DNA from: Girardia tigrina
Taxonomy: Eukaryota; Platyhelminthes; Tricladida; Dugesiidae
Assembly: GCA_001938485.1 (NCBI GenBank)
Contig: MQRK01235832.1
Location: 59,267-123,266 of the forward strand
Length of the DNA: 64,000 bases
Direction: 5' to 3'
Notes under the pieces: model-generated
What the model was told of the DNA's origin: nothing
The model's database searches: none
What the model saw: only the letters and a program-made list of their open reading frames with translations
Program-made: the position numbers and the translations under genes
In this document: one piece after another, positions 54,217 to 64,000 of the stretch
Numbering within the stretch: the stretch's first letter is position 1
Layout: the number at the start of each line of letters is the position of its first letter

Positions 54217-54371
54217 TTCCGAAAATATTTCCAGAAATATTCTTTTTAAGTTCAACAACAGTTACATTTAATATTAAGTTAATCCTGATTGAATACTGTT
54301 ATTTATTTTTATATATTAATTGTTAGAGTCTAAGGCCACTTTGTTGGGAAAAGTTTCTTTGATCACAACTC

Positions 54372-54557
54372 TTGATCGAAGATCGTGTCGATCCCGTAGA
54401 ATCGTTTGGGTTCCGCAGTCGGTACAATGCTAGTGGACCATATATGCAGTGCAGAATGTTCATTCAGATCAGACCACTTCGGTTCCATATTCATTCCGAG
54501 GAAATCGGAATTCGATCAGTTCAATCCTGGTGGACCACTGCAATTTTGACGACGTGA
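54372..54557 (+). other. GC-richer island, unassigned
   Basis: A 61-codon plus frame (DRVDPVESFGFRSRYNASGP). The minus strand also has an open piece containing HIWSTSIVPTAEPKRFYGID. Composition suggests former or present coding, but the strand and family are unknown. Confidence 0.25.
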
Positions 54558-54879
54558 TTCATGATGAATATCTGTAATGATGAATAATTGTAACGAATAA
54601 TTGTCTTTTCTATAACATAAAAGTTGAATTTGTTCTCAACACACATGAAAATTATCATTAAAGTACGATTTACTTTATGGTTTGCTTGCATCCACTGTGT
54701 CCCATCTTTTTATTTTTCATATCTTAGAGATGATTTTTTGGTTGAAATCTAAAATGATCGCTATTTCCTACAAGAAATCTGTGGTTTTCTGACATAATAG
54801 TTTATGAGAAATTGAAAATTATACAAAAATATGATTACAAAGTAATACAGGTTTGAATAATTTAATAGTTTGATGGTAA

Positions 54880-55380
54880 ACAACACTTTACCAGATAGAT
54901 GTAGGTCTTCTCCCCACGGCAGCAGCATATGAACTAACTCATGCGGCACTTACCCGTAATTAATGACTCATAGAGACTATCAGGAGCTGAGTCGGTGAAT
55001 CATACAGAAGTACTCAACTGATCATGGGCCCCACCACGTGTTTCCACGATCACGCTCAGAAAGCATGCTTTTTTAAAGATGTGAATTGCAGGCCCTGGCC
55101 TCCGTACTATTTTAGTTAACACGCGAACAAGACAAGCTTCGGACACTTTAGCCTAGAGATGAGAGCTCTAATTTCTCAGGGAAACCTCGTGGAGGTATAT
55201 CCGACAGCCTTAACACAGCGATCCTTGAACCAGATAGATATAATAAATCGACTAATATGGGTTAGAATACGTTTCCTTTATAATACATCTTCATATGTAA
55301 ATGTAGATGCTCTGGCAAATATGGCTGCGCCCTATTAACTTTAGTGGTACCCTCCAATGAATTATACCCTTCCTTTAAAT
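54880..55380. other. balanced-composition block of unknown origin
   Basis: About 500 bases near 45 percent GC inside AT-rich DNA. Plus-strand pieces such as RPWPPYYFS and NRLIWVRIRFLYNTSSYVNV look like a protein in one main frame with stops. I could not assign it. It may be a recently arrived or unrelated repeat. Confidence 0.3.
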
Positions 55381-56000
55381 ATACAAGCATTTTATTTCTA
55401 TTTACACATACTTATCTTTTGAACTAAATGTAGTCTCAAAACTGAAAGTTCTTAAAATAGTCTTGATATTCGAATTAATTATTCAGTGTCAAAAAATAAT
55501 AATTGATATATGATCACTTTATAAAATAAATTTATAATTATTTGATGATAATCAGGAAATTAATAATCACAATATAAGTTAATTACTTATCCGAAATGAA
55601 CTCAGAAAAGGAAGTCGAAAATTAAAAGTGATACTTCTACAAAGGAGTTTGAGGACTCAATCATGAGGAAATATCGCTTCAAATTATTTGTGATTTCTTT
55701 ATCTTTCCGATTTCAAAAAATATAATTTATTATTTTCAATTTTAAATTATTTGAAACATTTGTAATACTAATAATTATTAATATTTTCGAGATTTTGTTA
55801 AGTTCTGGAGACTTTTTCATATTATTTATTCCACAAAATCCCAGAAATAAAATCATGTACTCATTGTGAGTTCATTGAGTCCTTTGGCCAGTTTTAGAGA
55901 CTTAGGATGATGGTTTCAATCCTTTTTAAATATTCTCAATCCTTAAAGATCCAAGTAAAAGCCTGAAAATAAATAAATAAATTGTACCTTAAGTTCAAGC
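55381..56000. other. AT-rich DNA, nothing identified
   Basis: No gene recognised. Confidence 0.45.
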
Positions 56001-56645
56001 AGTACCGAAATCATAGTTGTATAACCCACAAATTTTTCATTTAAATAAATATATTAAGTCGTCTGCATGAAATGAGTAGAACTAAAGTCAAAGTTTATTT
56101 ATAATTTACAAATACAAATATTTATTTCATTCATCAAATTATACACTCATATGATCGACACTCATTTGTCATTTGAGCGGCAGCTTGTTGAGGCTATTTG
56201 GATAAAAATTTGGTTGGGAAGAATTTATAAATTCTTGGAAGGCCATTTTTACGACATCTTCGGAATTGAATTTTTTCCTATCAAAAAGTTGTTAAAATTG
56301 AGAAAGAAATGGTAGTTAGTCGGTGCTAGTTCTGGTGAGTATGGATGATGATGCAGGCGTTCCAACTCAGGTTTCTGTAGGTTTGTCACGGTCTTATGTG
56401 AAGTATGGGGTTTTGTATTGTCGTGGAGCAAGATGAGAATCGACCTGTTTACCAAACACGACTGTTTTTCTATGAGTTTCCGCATCATATCTTCCAATTG
56501 GTTGCAGTAGACATCTGCTGTGATCGACGAAACAGATTTATGGAAGTCTTAATGGATTACACAAACGGCGACCCCCAAACACTCGCCATCAACTTCTTCT
56601 GATGAGTGCAGTGCAACCCAAAATTTATATATCAAGAGATTGTAT
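55945..56645 (-). pseudogene. mariner transposase C-terminal copy
   Basis: The minus strand reads KKLMASVWGSPFV, MEDMMRKLIEKQ, ILILLHDNTKPHTSHKTV (second Asp, HDNxxPH) and HPYSPELAPTNYHFF. The last is the YSPDLAPxDYHxF block with Glu and Asn in place of both acidic positions, so it is dead. The 3' side (55945-56170) matches the end of the copy at 59.9-60.8 kb. Confidence 0.8.
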
Positions 56646-57425
56646 TCTACATTTGATAAAATTTTATCAATAGACAAGGTTTACAATCCAAAAAAGAATA
56701 GTAAGGTATGTGAAGGACAAAATGAAATTTGTTTGTTTCGAAAATTATATAATTTTTAAATGTTCTTAAATATATTTTCGAAAATAATGTAAAAATAAAC
56801 GTAAATGAAATAAAATATCAGGATTAAACAACATCCTGTTTGGTATCAATTTAGTTCGTGTATAATTTCTTAAATCTAGTTTTCTTAAAAGCTAAATATA
56901 TTTATAATTGATAAAAATTAAATTCTACATTTATTTCTATTTAATAATTATTCTTTTGAAAATAAAATCGTTAAAATATATAAATAATTTAATGATAACA
57001 TGTAGTAAAATTCCAGAGGTACATTAGAAAAACAAATCAACTCAAGCTCCAGAAATGATGAGCAACCTCTTGAACCTTTGGGAAATAAGGTTGGACGAAA
57101 ATAGAAAATAATTTTCAAACTTTTTGGGATATTTACATGGTAAAATAATATGAAACCGTTCTTATGTCCAAAGATTATATACAATGAAATCACACTTGAA
57201 AGATATGGAATTTAATACTTTTAGTATATATAATTTACACTTTTATTAGGAATTTTTCATCATTTCGTGAATCTCTACAGCCTGCAATCAATTAGATTTA
57301 AACAAGTCTAGATAACAATAGTCAATATGGCAAACATATTTTTCCTGATTTCATCAGTGCAAAAATGATAGACAGGCACATTTGATATTAAGAAATTAAA
57401 TTATGAATTATTGGAGATATCATTT
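56646..57425. other. AT-rich DNA, nothing identified
   Basis: The 81-codon minus frame at 56948-57193 is unremarkable and is not called. Confidence 0.4.
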
Positions 57426-57650
57426 TTGTAGTCGGCCGTCAGTACTCGACAACCACAAACCGGATAACATGATCGTGTAACTTTTTGGTACCGTTCCGTA
57501 CTTTCATTCGCTGTCTCCTCTGCCGCGTGGCGTCACTGAGCCGATGCGCCCTGTGGTGATCGAACCGACGACCGCAACCTATAGTGGATTTGACCAGAAA
57601 CACCACATGTACCAACGAGCATTGATTTAACCGTGAAAATATCATGCATT
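57425..57650. other. GC-rich island A, unassigned coding-like
   Basis: The minus strand has a 68-codon frame (GCGRRFDHHRAHRLSDATRQ) and other frames are also partly open. Sharp composition change from the flanks. Not recognised; may be a host exon or retrocopy. Confidence 0.3.
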
Positions 57651-58165
57651 ATGACAAATAAGAGGAAAAGGATATGAGAAAGCCGTATTATATTATTTAT
57701 TTCGTCAAATACTGTTAGGTTGGTGTAGTGATCACCAAATTTTAATGTATTAACTAAATAAATTAATTAACAAACTGTAAATAATAAAGAAAAAAACAAA
57801 TACTTTTGACAAATTTAAAAAGAAAATTTACCTTAAAAGAAAAATTTTACATTTTACAAAATTCTTGATTTCTAAACCTTTTAAAAAATAGAAAAATCAA
57901 AGAAAAGTATATGTTTATGCAAAAAGAAAAGTGAACCGAAAACGCAGAGCTATATTTTCAACAAATTATGATTAAAGAAAAAAAATGTCGAACTAAAATT
58001 AAAAATACTTTGTTTTAATAAAAAAACAACAAAAAGCGAAAAAATATGTTAGGGAACCACGCTGAAACTACATACAACTGTCGATCAACGTCAAAACTTG
58101 GAACAGCAAGAGTGTGGATGTACAAAAAAATTGTTCATGTGAATAAACATTGACAACTAATCTAA
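57651..58165. other. AT-rich DNA with a mariner-like end
   Basis: TTAGGTTGGTGTAGTGATCA at about 57715 resembles a mariner terminus (TTAGGTTGG). No transposase beside it. Confidence 0.35.
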
Positions 58166-58600
58166 TTCGTGTTATTTATTTTCGATGTAGTCAATTATCG
58201 CCTACTAATGGTTTTTGGAACACGGGCGGGTGTGAGATTGCATGTTTATGTCGCCTCCCCTCATCATAATCATTCTTTGAGTAATGCATTGACCGCATCG
58301 ATTACTATATCGGGCGGTGTCGAACTCGGTAATCAAGAAGCGGGTGGAATCTCGGATCAGCTCGCCAAAGGGAACAACGTCCGAACGGCGGCTCTTCGTC
58401 GTCCGTGTCACGGTGCTCGCGGGTGTGGTGGCGACCCTTCGAACTTTCGAGCGCCATCAAAACATGATAAATTTTATCTACCGACAACAATTCCTTTTCC
58501 CCTAGCATTTCAGCCCCCAGCCCTTCGGCGCGCCTCGATCGAAGCTCGGAGCTCATCCCTGGCACTTCAAACCACAACATTTACAGTTGGGAATTAACTT
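58165..58600 (-). pseudogene. GC-rich island B, coding-like in shifting frames
   Basis: The minus strand gives LSVDKIYHVLMALESSKGRH, then in a second frame DVVPFGELIRDSTRFLITEF, then in a third PDIVIDAVNALLKE, each looking protein-like. Shifting frames suggest a decayed host gene copy or an assembly with indels. A 142-codon plus frame also spans it, but its peptide looks like the reverse reading of a coding strand. Not recognised. Confidence 0.35.
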
Positions 58601-58839
58601 ACATTCTAAATCAAAAAAAAAGAAATTAAGACTTGCCAAATTTATTCAAAACTACAACACGTTAAATTTGTTATTTAAACAAATTTTCATTTCTTTATTT
58701 TCTTTTTTTATTTCTATTATCTATTACTTTTTTTTAATTTCGATTATAATTCGAAATTTTTAAAAAAATAAAATTCATATTTCCGAAAATTAAAAAATTA
58801 AAAACAACAATCTCTTATAACCCCGCACGCAAGAATTAT

Positions 58840-59830
58840 TTAATTTTCTCCACATTTCTTTCACATGCTTTACTAGACAAATCTTCAAGAACATATCTTC
58901 TATCATGTACTTTTCTAATGATTTTATATGGCGAATCGTATCTCCCTTGATCTTTTCTAGATTCTACTTTTACTAATACCTAATCTCCTGGGAAGAATTG
59001 TCTTCGCGTGATAGGCTCCTTGTCCAGGTCATATTGAAATATTTTGCTATCTTTTTCCATCCTATTTCCCCGGCTAATGCGTCTTCCGAACATGATTTCA
59101 GCTGGACTCATCCCAATAGTCATTTAACCCGTGTGGTATTTAACGAGTGACCATACTCGATCTCCGGTAGAATCTCTGCCCAGTCTGAACTTCTTCTTTC
59201 ATGCAATGTTGCATTTATCAATTCTCTCACTGTACGGAATTGTTGTTCAATTTTTCGGTTTGTGTTTTGATGATATGGGCTGGAGAATCTAATTTCGAAA
59301 TTCTGTTTCTCTGCGAACTCTTTCATCTTTTTTGATTCAAAAACCTTACCGCAATCCACATTCATCGTCTTTGGAGAACCAAATTTCAGTATCTAATTCC
59401 GCATTATTCCTTTTATTATTGACTCTTCATAAGTTTCGATATTGCTAATAACGTAATGTATTTACTGATCAATGATGCCTAGAATATATTTCTTTTACTC
59501 AGAAGTCTATTTCAACGATCCATAAATATCCACATAAATACATTCAAAAACCTCGGTAGCTTCTAATTTTATCGTGTTCTCTTTTGTCTTGGCCGTATAT
59601 GTTTTATACTTTTGGCATGATTCACATCTGCGTACATTTTTTTGATCTTACCCTTTATCTTGTCAAAATCCTTAGAGTCTCTTAAACAAAGCTCAATTTT
59701 TCTTGCATTCGCGTGTGCCAACATCTGATGGGTTTCCCAGATAATATCTTCGAGTGACTTTGTAGTTTCATCTTCCGATACAACATCCAGTGCACGAGTC
59801 TTTTCTTTCTTAGCTTCCTATTATTGAACA
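58840..59830 (-). mobile_element. Ty3/Gypsy integrase fossil, second family
   Basis: The minus strand reads an integrase core piece MNVDCGKVFESKKMKEFAEK, SSPYHQNTNRKIEQQFRTVR and SDWAEILPEIEYG. Toward its C-terminus come IMFGRRISRGNRM and a tail with YKIIRKVHDRRYVLEDLS. It is related to the 29-kb integrase but clearly a different family. No LTR identified. Broken, with several breaks, and old. Confidence 0.75.
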
Positions 59831-59924
59831 TATCAATAAAAAGGAATTAAAATTATTGGTAACTTGCTTTAATAATGATTATTTTAATTATGAAGTACCA
59901 GTTCCTACTTATTGCAATAACCAT

Positions 59925-60780
59925 GTAAAACATCAATAGTGTATTCAAATAAAAAGCTACTATGCATCAGACAGTCTCAAATTGGTTCAGAACATTCGCG
60001 AAAGGTAATTTTAACATCATTAATGCATCTCGTGGTCGCCCAGAAACACATAAACAGTCGGATCCATCACAAAGTGATCATGATTTATCGCTGACATTTG
60101 TCTTTAAAAAGCAAACAATACTGAATCACTTGGCTGAAATAGGTAATATGAAAAATTTTATGGACTCCTTGTCAGTTTAATAAAAGCAGAAACAAAAGCA
60201 TTTTATGCTAACTTAATAATGCTTTCTCGTTATAAATGCGATCAAGTTTTTAATCGAATCTTGACAGGTGATGCAAAGTGGACCCAATATGAAAATCACG
60301 AACCTTCAGCAAACTGGGAGGACATTAACCTGGGTGACAAGCACTAAAATATATTCAAAAGTACAATATTCATCAAAATAAGCTATTTGATGGTCTGCCG
60401 CATGTTTAATACATTATGATTTCATGAAACCTTGTTCACCCATCAGCATATGTCTACATCAGCCCTATTGGAAGATATTATGCGTAAAATCATAGAAAAA
60501 TAACCGCGTTTATTAAACAGGTCGACTCACACCAAATTGTTATTCAAATGGCCTCAACAAGCTGCCGCTCAAATGGTAAAAGTGTGTCGATAATATTGGT
60601 GCATAATTTATCAATATTATTATTTATCTATAAACTTTGACTTAACTTCTACAAATTTCAGACTTGACGACTTAATAAATTTATTCAAATGAAAATTTTT
60701 GTTGGTTATAACACATTCATTTAGATACTGCAATGACTTAAGGTACAATTTATTTACTTATTTTCAGGCTTCTACATTGC
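59925..60780 (+). pseudogene. mariner transposase copy, internally decayed
   Basis: The plus strand starts inside the helix-turn-helix region (TVSNWFRTFAKGNFNIINAS; GRPETH). It continues with ILTGDAKWTQYENHEPSANW (first Asp; family ILTGDEKW) and MRKIIEK, and jumps to the 3' end (QAAAQMVK). The second and third acidic blocks are missing. The 3' flank matches 55945-56170 in reverse, showing it is the same family. Confidence 0.75.
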
Positions 60781-61073
60781 AAATTTCGGATATAATTTAT
60801 AATATAGATAATTTTTTATCCAAATTAACGATTTTATTTATTCAAAACTTATGCTTGATTTATATTTAAGCAATTTATTTACACAGCTTTTATGCAGAAA
60901 ATCGATCGGAAAATTCAATCCCAACGAAATTTGTTTGCTTTCGCCCATTATATTTCATGGAAAAAATAAAATTTTGACAAAAAATAAATATTTTGTATCA
61001 TAAAATAATATATTTATCAATTAAAAATTTCAAAATAATTGAAGAAGAATAAAAACCGGTTGGGATTACTTGT
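60781..61073. other. AT-rich DNA, nothing identified
   Basis: No gene recognised. Confidence 0.45.
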
Positions 61074-61200
61074 TTATTTGTCATCAATGTTTCGTTTGGA
61101 CGACTGCTCCTTCCTTTCGCCCGTCGAAAGAGGTGTTACAGCTTCCCCGTTGCGTTTGACATCATTATCGCGATTCTTTAAACTGTCACTTCTACTCCTT
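61074..61200 (-). CDS. candidate C-terminal exon, unknown gene
   Basis: The minus strand reads SRSDSLKNRDNDVKRNGEAV, TPLSTGERKEQSSKRNIDDK and a TAA at 61074-61076, about 40 codons. It is hydrophilic, GC-richer than the flanks, and preceded by an acceptor-like TTTCAAAG. Upstream exons would lie to the right. Not recognised. Confidence 0.4.
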
Positions 61201-61385
61201 TGAAAGTCATTTTATTCGAATTTTTTAATTAAAGATTTTTTAATGTTATTTTAATATTGAAAAAGAAATAATTTTCATTCGACTTGTAATTTTATATAAT
61301 TATAAAAATGTTTTTTTTCTTTTCCCGTTACTTTTCACCATTAGATAATTCCACTTAATGCATATCCATGATATATAGGTAAGGA

Positions 61386-61592
61386 GAGACTGTTGAAGAG
61401 TCAACATCAATACTGAAACCTTACAATCGGAAGCCCAACACTCTGAGAGTCGGGATTTCCTTTGATTCCTCTCAGACATGGGAACCTACTGCCCATCCTT
61501 TTGATATTTGTCTTCACAAAAATATGAACTCATTAAGCTATGCTGTAAGGGAATCTCCGTCTTATGCATCAGGGTCATTTCTTTCTCGATAC
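61386..61592 (+). CDS. candidate C-terminal exon on the plus strand, unknown gene
   Basis: From about 61386 the plus strand is open for about 69 codons: GETVEESTSILKPYNRKPNT, LRVGISFDSSQTWEPTAHPF, DICLHKNMNSLSYAVRES, ending SFLSRY and TAG. The codons look coding, with no A/T run translation. An acceptor-like TATAGGTAAG lies just before. No family recognised. Confidence 0.4.
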
Positions 61593-61864
61593 TAGGAGGA
61601 ATATAGAACTTTTTGAAGTATATTATTCAATTTTGTTTTAAGAGAAAATTCATTTGGGAAGAGCGGAATTTTAAAAAGTTTTTGTGATTGCTTCTCGACA
61701 AACCAAATTTTCAATTGATCTATACCTCATTTGGACTCGACGTAAGTTTAGCGTTACAAAAATATAAACTCATTATAATGATTCTCATTAATTATTTAAG
61801 TAATTAATAAATTGTGATATTTTATTTTTGAACACTTTAATACGCTGTATAAAGAAAAGATTTT

Positions 61865-62200
61865 TATTATATTGATTTATATTCGACCGTCACTCCGTCT
61901 TCGCTCAGAGCGACCGATTGAATGGTTGTAACTCTCGTGAAATCGTCTTCAATCATATTGTTTTACATCGATATAGCTGTTGATTTGAGGGTGTGACAAA
62001 GTTCTTGTTCGTCTTTCGAGTGTCTGTGAATCGAGCATAGCCGGTTTATGCACTGGCAATAATACCAGCCTTCCTGAACAAAAAACCGAAGAAGATGGAT
62101 TTACCGTGATAGTCGTGGGCAATTATACTCATATTCCGAATGTTTCGTTTTTGGTACATCAGTAAACTGATTTGTTCGATTGTAAAATTGATCATTGTTT
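61865..62200 (-). pseudogene. elongation factor 2 (eEF2) N-terminal pseudog​ene
   Basis: The minus strand reads [32 protein letters not shown] (eEF2 MSVIAHVDHGKST, the P-loop, with VDHGK changed to DYHGK), [20 protein letters not shown] and LKSTAISM. These follow eEF2 MVNFTVDEIRALMDKKxNIR...KAGIIAxAKAGETRFTDTRKDEQExCxTIKSTAISM. A stop follows IIASA and another follows AISM, and the switch I/G1 changes remove function. No intron interrupts the match, so it may be a retrocopy. Confidence 0.85.
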
Positions 62201-62660
62201 TCGATGATCAAGTTTGGGAATTGGAGTTCGAGCAGATCTAGAAGCTCCTTCAATAACTCACACAAAAAGAACTATTGGTATTTCTATATTATTTGATAAA
62301 TGGGATAACATAAAATATATTCTTTGTTGCACTTCTATTTGTCACTGATTTGAAGCATGAGAGTGCACCCTAGCCTTATATGTATCCTTTTTTCGCGACT
62401 CCAAAATTTCAAAAAGTCGTCTTTATTGTACACATAAGAAAATTCTTCATGAGAAAATTTCAAGTTTTTTCTTTTTGATAAAAAAATATTGCTCATATGG
62501 ATAATAAAAGGATTAATTCTAATAATTCTTATACCATACAATATTTTCAAAATAGAGTTTTAAAAAATAATTTGTTTCATAATTCAAGTTAAATTAAAGA
62601 ATAACTTGAAAATTTAAAAACGGAATAAAATCAAATAATATAACTCTTAAATTAATTTAA
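62201..62660. other. AT-rich DNA, nothing identified
   Basis: The minus frame at 62335-62550 is short and unassigned. Confidence 0.4.
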
Positions 62661-62720
62661 TATATACAGTGCGTTCCAAAAGTCTGTTCGCACCCATTGA
62701 AATTTTGATTTATGCTATTT

Positions 62721-62930
62721 ATTAAAATCAAAACTTGAAAGCCAATTGAAAACGTTTATTAATTTCGATGGTTTAACCGTCATCGTCAGAACAAATGATT
62801 TTTCAAACGAAATTTACTTATATAGTGCAGTTAATGATTATGCAATCAATACGTAATCAGTACATCATTTAAAAACTCTCAACAAAGTTGTAGAGATTGC
62901 AGTTTGAACGTTATTAAATTTTTTAATTTG
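62721..62930 (-). mobile_element. PLE tail nested in the Tc1 element
   Basis: The minus strand carries NNVQTAISTTLLRVFK and a stop (PLE C-terminus), the TATA-like tail and a hammerhead-like motif. It shares TTTTCAATTGGCTTTCAAG with the 14.9- and 19.1-kb copies. It lies inside the Tc1 element, so it inserted later. Confidence 0.8.
62750..62795 (-). ncRNA. hammerhead ribozyme-like motif, PLE copy 10
   Basis: The minus strand reads GTTCTGACGA, stem II GACGGT/ACCATC with one G-T/A change, then CGAAATTAATA and AAC. It is nearly identical to the copies at 18.9 and 19.1 kb. Confidence 0.6.
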
Positions 62931-64000
62931 TTTAAATGCTTTAATTTAAATAATTTTAGTAAATTTAAAATTGAAATATCAAAACCATCTTTTTTAAGAT
63001 GAATTAATTAAATGTCTATCTTTTAGATTCAATGACAACTCGAAATATAGATATAAGGTTTAGGATTATTATTGTAGAATTAATGAACGAGGGTCATTCA
63101 ACGGGTCGGATACAAGAAATTATGAAGGTTAGACATGGTATTATTGTTTCAAAGCGGGGCATTCAAAAAATTGTACATAAGTTCAAGACATTAGGTACAA
63201 ATGAAGATAAAAAACGTAGTGGACGGACCTTCAAATTACCAAAACGTTCTGAAAGAATTATTCGCCGTATATGCTTGAAAAATAGGCGCATGTCGATAAG
63301 TAAAATAACAGGAGCTTTCAATGCAGCTGGAATGATACATGCATAACTAAGTACAGTGAATAGAATTTTGATAAAGTACGGCTTAAAAAGTCATTATGCT
63401 GTTTGCAAGCCTTTATTGAATGGAAAGCAACGAAAAAGAAGAGTTGAATGGGCTCGGGATAAACAAAATTGGGACATCGATAAGTGGTCGAATGTAGTTT
63501 TTAGCGATGAATCTATGTTCCGCACATATAGCCACACTTGTAGCGAAATCGTTAGAAGGTTTGACAATGAAAGGCTTAGTCACATTTGTACTAAGAAGGT
63601 TCTCCAACACGGTGCCCAAGTTTATGTATGAGGGATCTTTCACCAGATTTGGTAAACAAAGAAGATAAATATTCTTGATTGGCCTGCCAACTCACCAGAT
63701 GTAAACCCAATTGAGAATTTGTGGGGTATTATAAAGAGAAAAAATAAATAATATGGATACTTTGAATTCAGAGAAAATGTGGATAGAAATACAAAAGTTA
63801 TGGTACAACATACCAAGTTCTTTATGTCGTCGACTTGTCGATTCAATGCCGCGAAGGGTGTCTTCAATCATCAAGATGAAAGGATACCACACAAAATATT
63901 AAAAATAACAGTTTTATTTGTAAATATAAGTAGGGGGAAAATGGGCATTCTAGTGCTAGTGTCATAAATCGATATCATGTGTTTGGTGCAAATTTTGATT

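Larger units (their letters stand above)
62667..64000 (+). mobile_element. Tc1 element, interrupted by a PLE and running off the window
   Basis: The left end CAGTGCGTTCCAAAAGTCTG starts at 62667 after TA. A PLE tail (62721-62930) is inserted just inside. The transposase begins at ATG 63032: paired-like DNA-binding domain (GHSTGRIQEIMKVRHGIIVS), basic linker GRTFKLPKRS, then HHCT-like repeats, first catalytic block NVVFSDESMF, and [20 protein letters not shown] with the Glu of a DD34E triad. A stop lies after GMIHA (63346). A deletion between QVYV and GIFHQIW removes the second Asp block. Right end not reached or not recognised. Confidence 0.85.

Noticed and set aside
57700-57740. Mariner-like terminus TTAGGTTGG
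   Set aside because: Short match without a partner end or transposase; could be chance.
58169-58597. 142-codon plus frame in the 58-kb island
   Set aside because: The minus strand has more protein-like pieces; the long plus frame is likely its reverse reading in GC-rich sequence.
1-64000. CRISPR arrays, tRNA or rRNA genes, bacterial-style operons
   Set aside because: Searched by eye for spaced direct repeats, T-loop sequences and rRNA signatures; none found.

Overview
This window looks like AT-rich nuclear DNA of a small invertebrate animal. An arthropod or another small bilaterian fits best, but I cannot fix the group. It carries split protein genes with introns of about 50 bp next to introns of many kilobases. 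Its main identified host gene is the animal junction protein afadin/canoe. It also has a rhodopsin-type peptide GPCR and a dense layer of DNA transposons, LINEs, Penelope-like elements (PLEs) and old LTR elements. No bacterial operons, tRNA genes or CRISPR arrays were seen. Two N runs (11579-11783 and 26451-26500) are assembly gaps.

Layout. Positions 1-650 hold a decayed HSP90-like fragment, and 1018-1175 hold a possible last exon of an unknown minus-strand gene. From about 28.1 kb down to 2.6 kb the minus strand carries canoe/afadin. Exons 1-2 (RA domain 1), 3, 4, 5 (RA domain 2) and 6 (a disordered linker) join in phase. A further exon at 2619-2840 encodes the start of the DIL domain. I could not find the FHA-coding part between 2.8 and 15.3 kb. 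The long introns are filled with a Tc1-like element, a zinc-finger LINE, LTR-like ends, several PLEs with hammerhead-ribozyme-like tails, a mariner-type element, a piggyBac fragment and small tandem repeats.

Upstream of canoe lie a Ty3/Gypsy integrase fossil with its LTR (28.7-30.3 kb), a conserved-looking open frame at 32.0 kb, a Tigger/pogo relic (33.0-34.3 kb), a GC-rich coding island (35.5-35.9 kb), a LINE tail (36.5-37.3 kb), a possible exon (38.0 kb), a ubiquitin pseudogene (38.4 kb), another LTR-like end and a second copy of the zinc-finger LINE (39.2-40.6 kb). A Polinton-like packaging-ATPase fossil follows (42.2-43.3 kb). The 43.3-49 kb stretch is mostly featureless AT-rich DNA with one CCAAT-box cluster and a GC-rich island at 45.5 kb.

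The clearest intact gene is an apparently intronless GPCR (49370-50413). Its TATA box sits directly beside an old hAT terminus. A nearly complete hAT element with an 8-bp target duplication follows (51026-53391), then a gene for a cysteine-rich, probably secreted protein (about 53.7-54.3 kb). The right end has mariner fragments, two GC-rich islands (57.4 and 58.2-58.6 kb), a second Gypsy integrase fossil, two candidate C-terminal exons (61.1 and 61.4 kb), an eEF2 pseudogene (61.9-62.2 kb), and a Tc1 element with a PLE nested in it that runs to the window end.

Most striking for follow-up are: the PLE tails, with ten hammerhead-like motifs and, at 18857-19183, a perfect 117-bp inverted repeat that also copies flanking host DNA; a LINE family ending in an array of C2H2 fingers; short cysteine-rich reading frames inside the LTR-like repeats; and decayed copies of three very abundant messages (HSP90, ubiquitin, eEF2).
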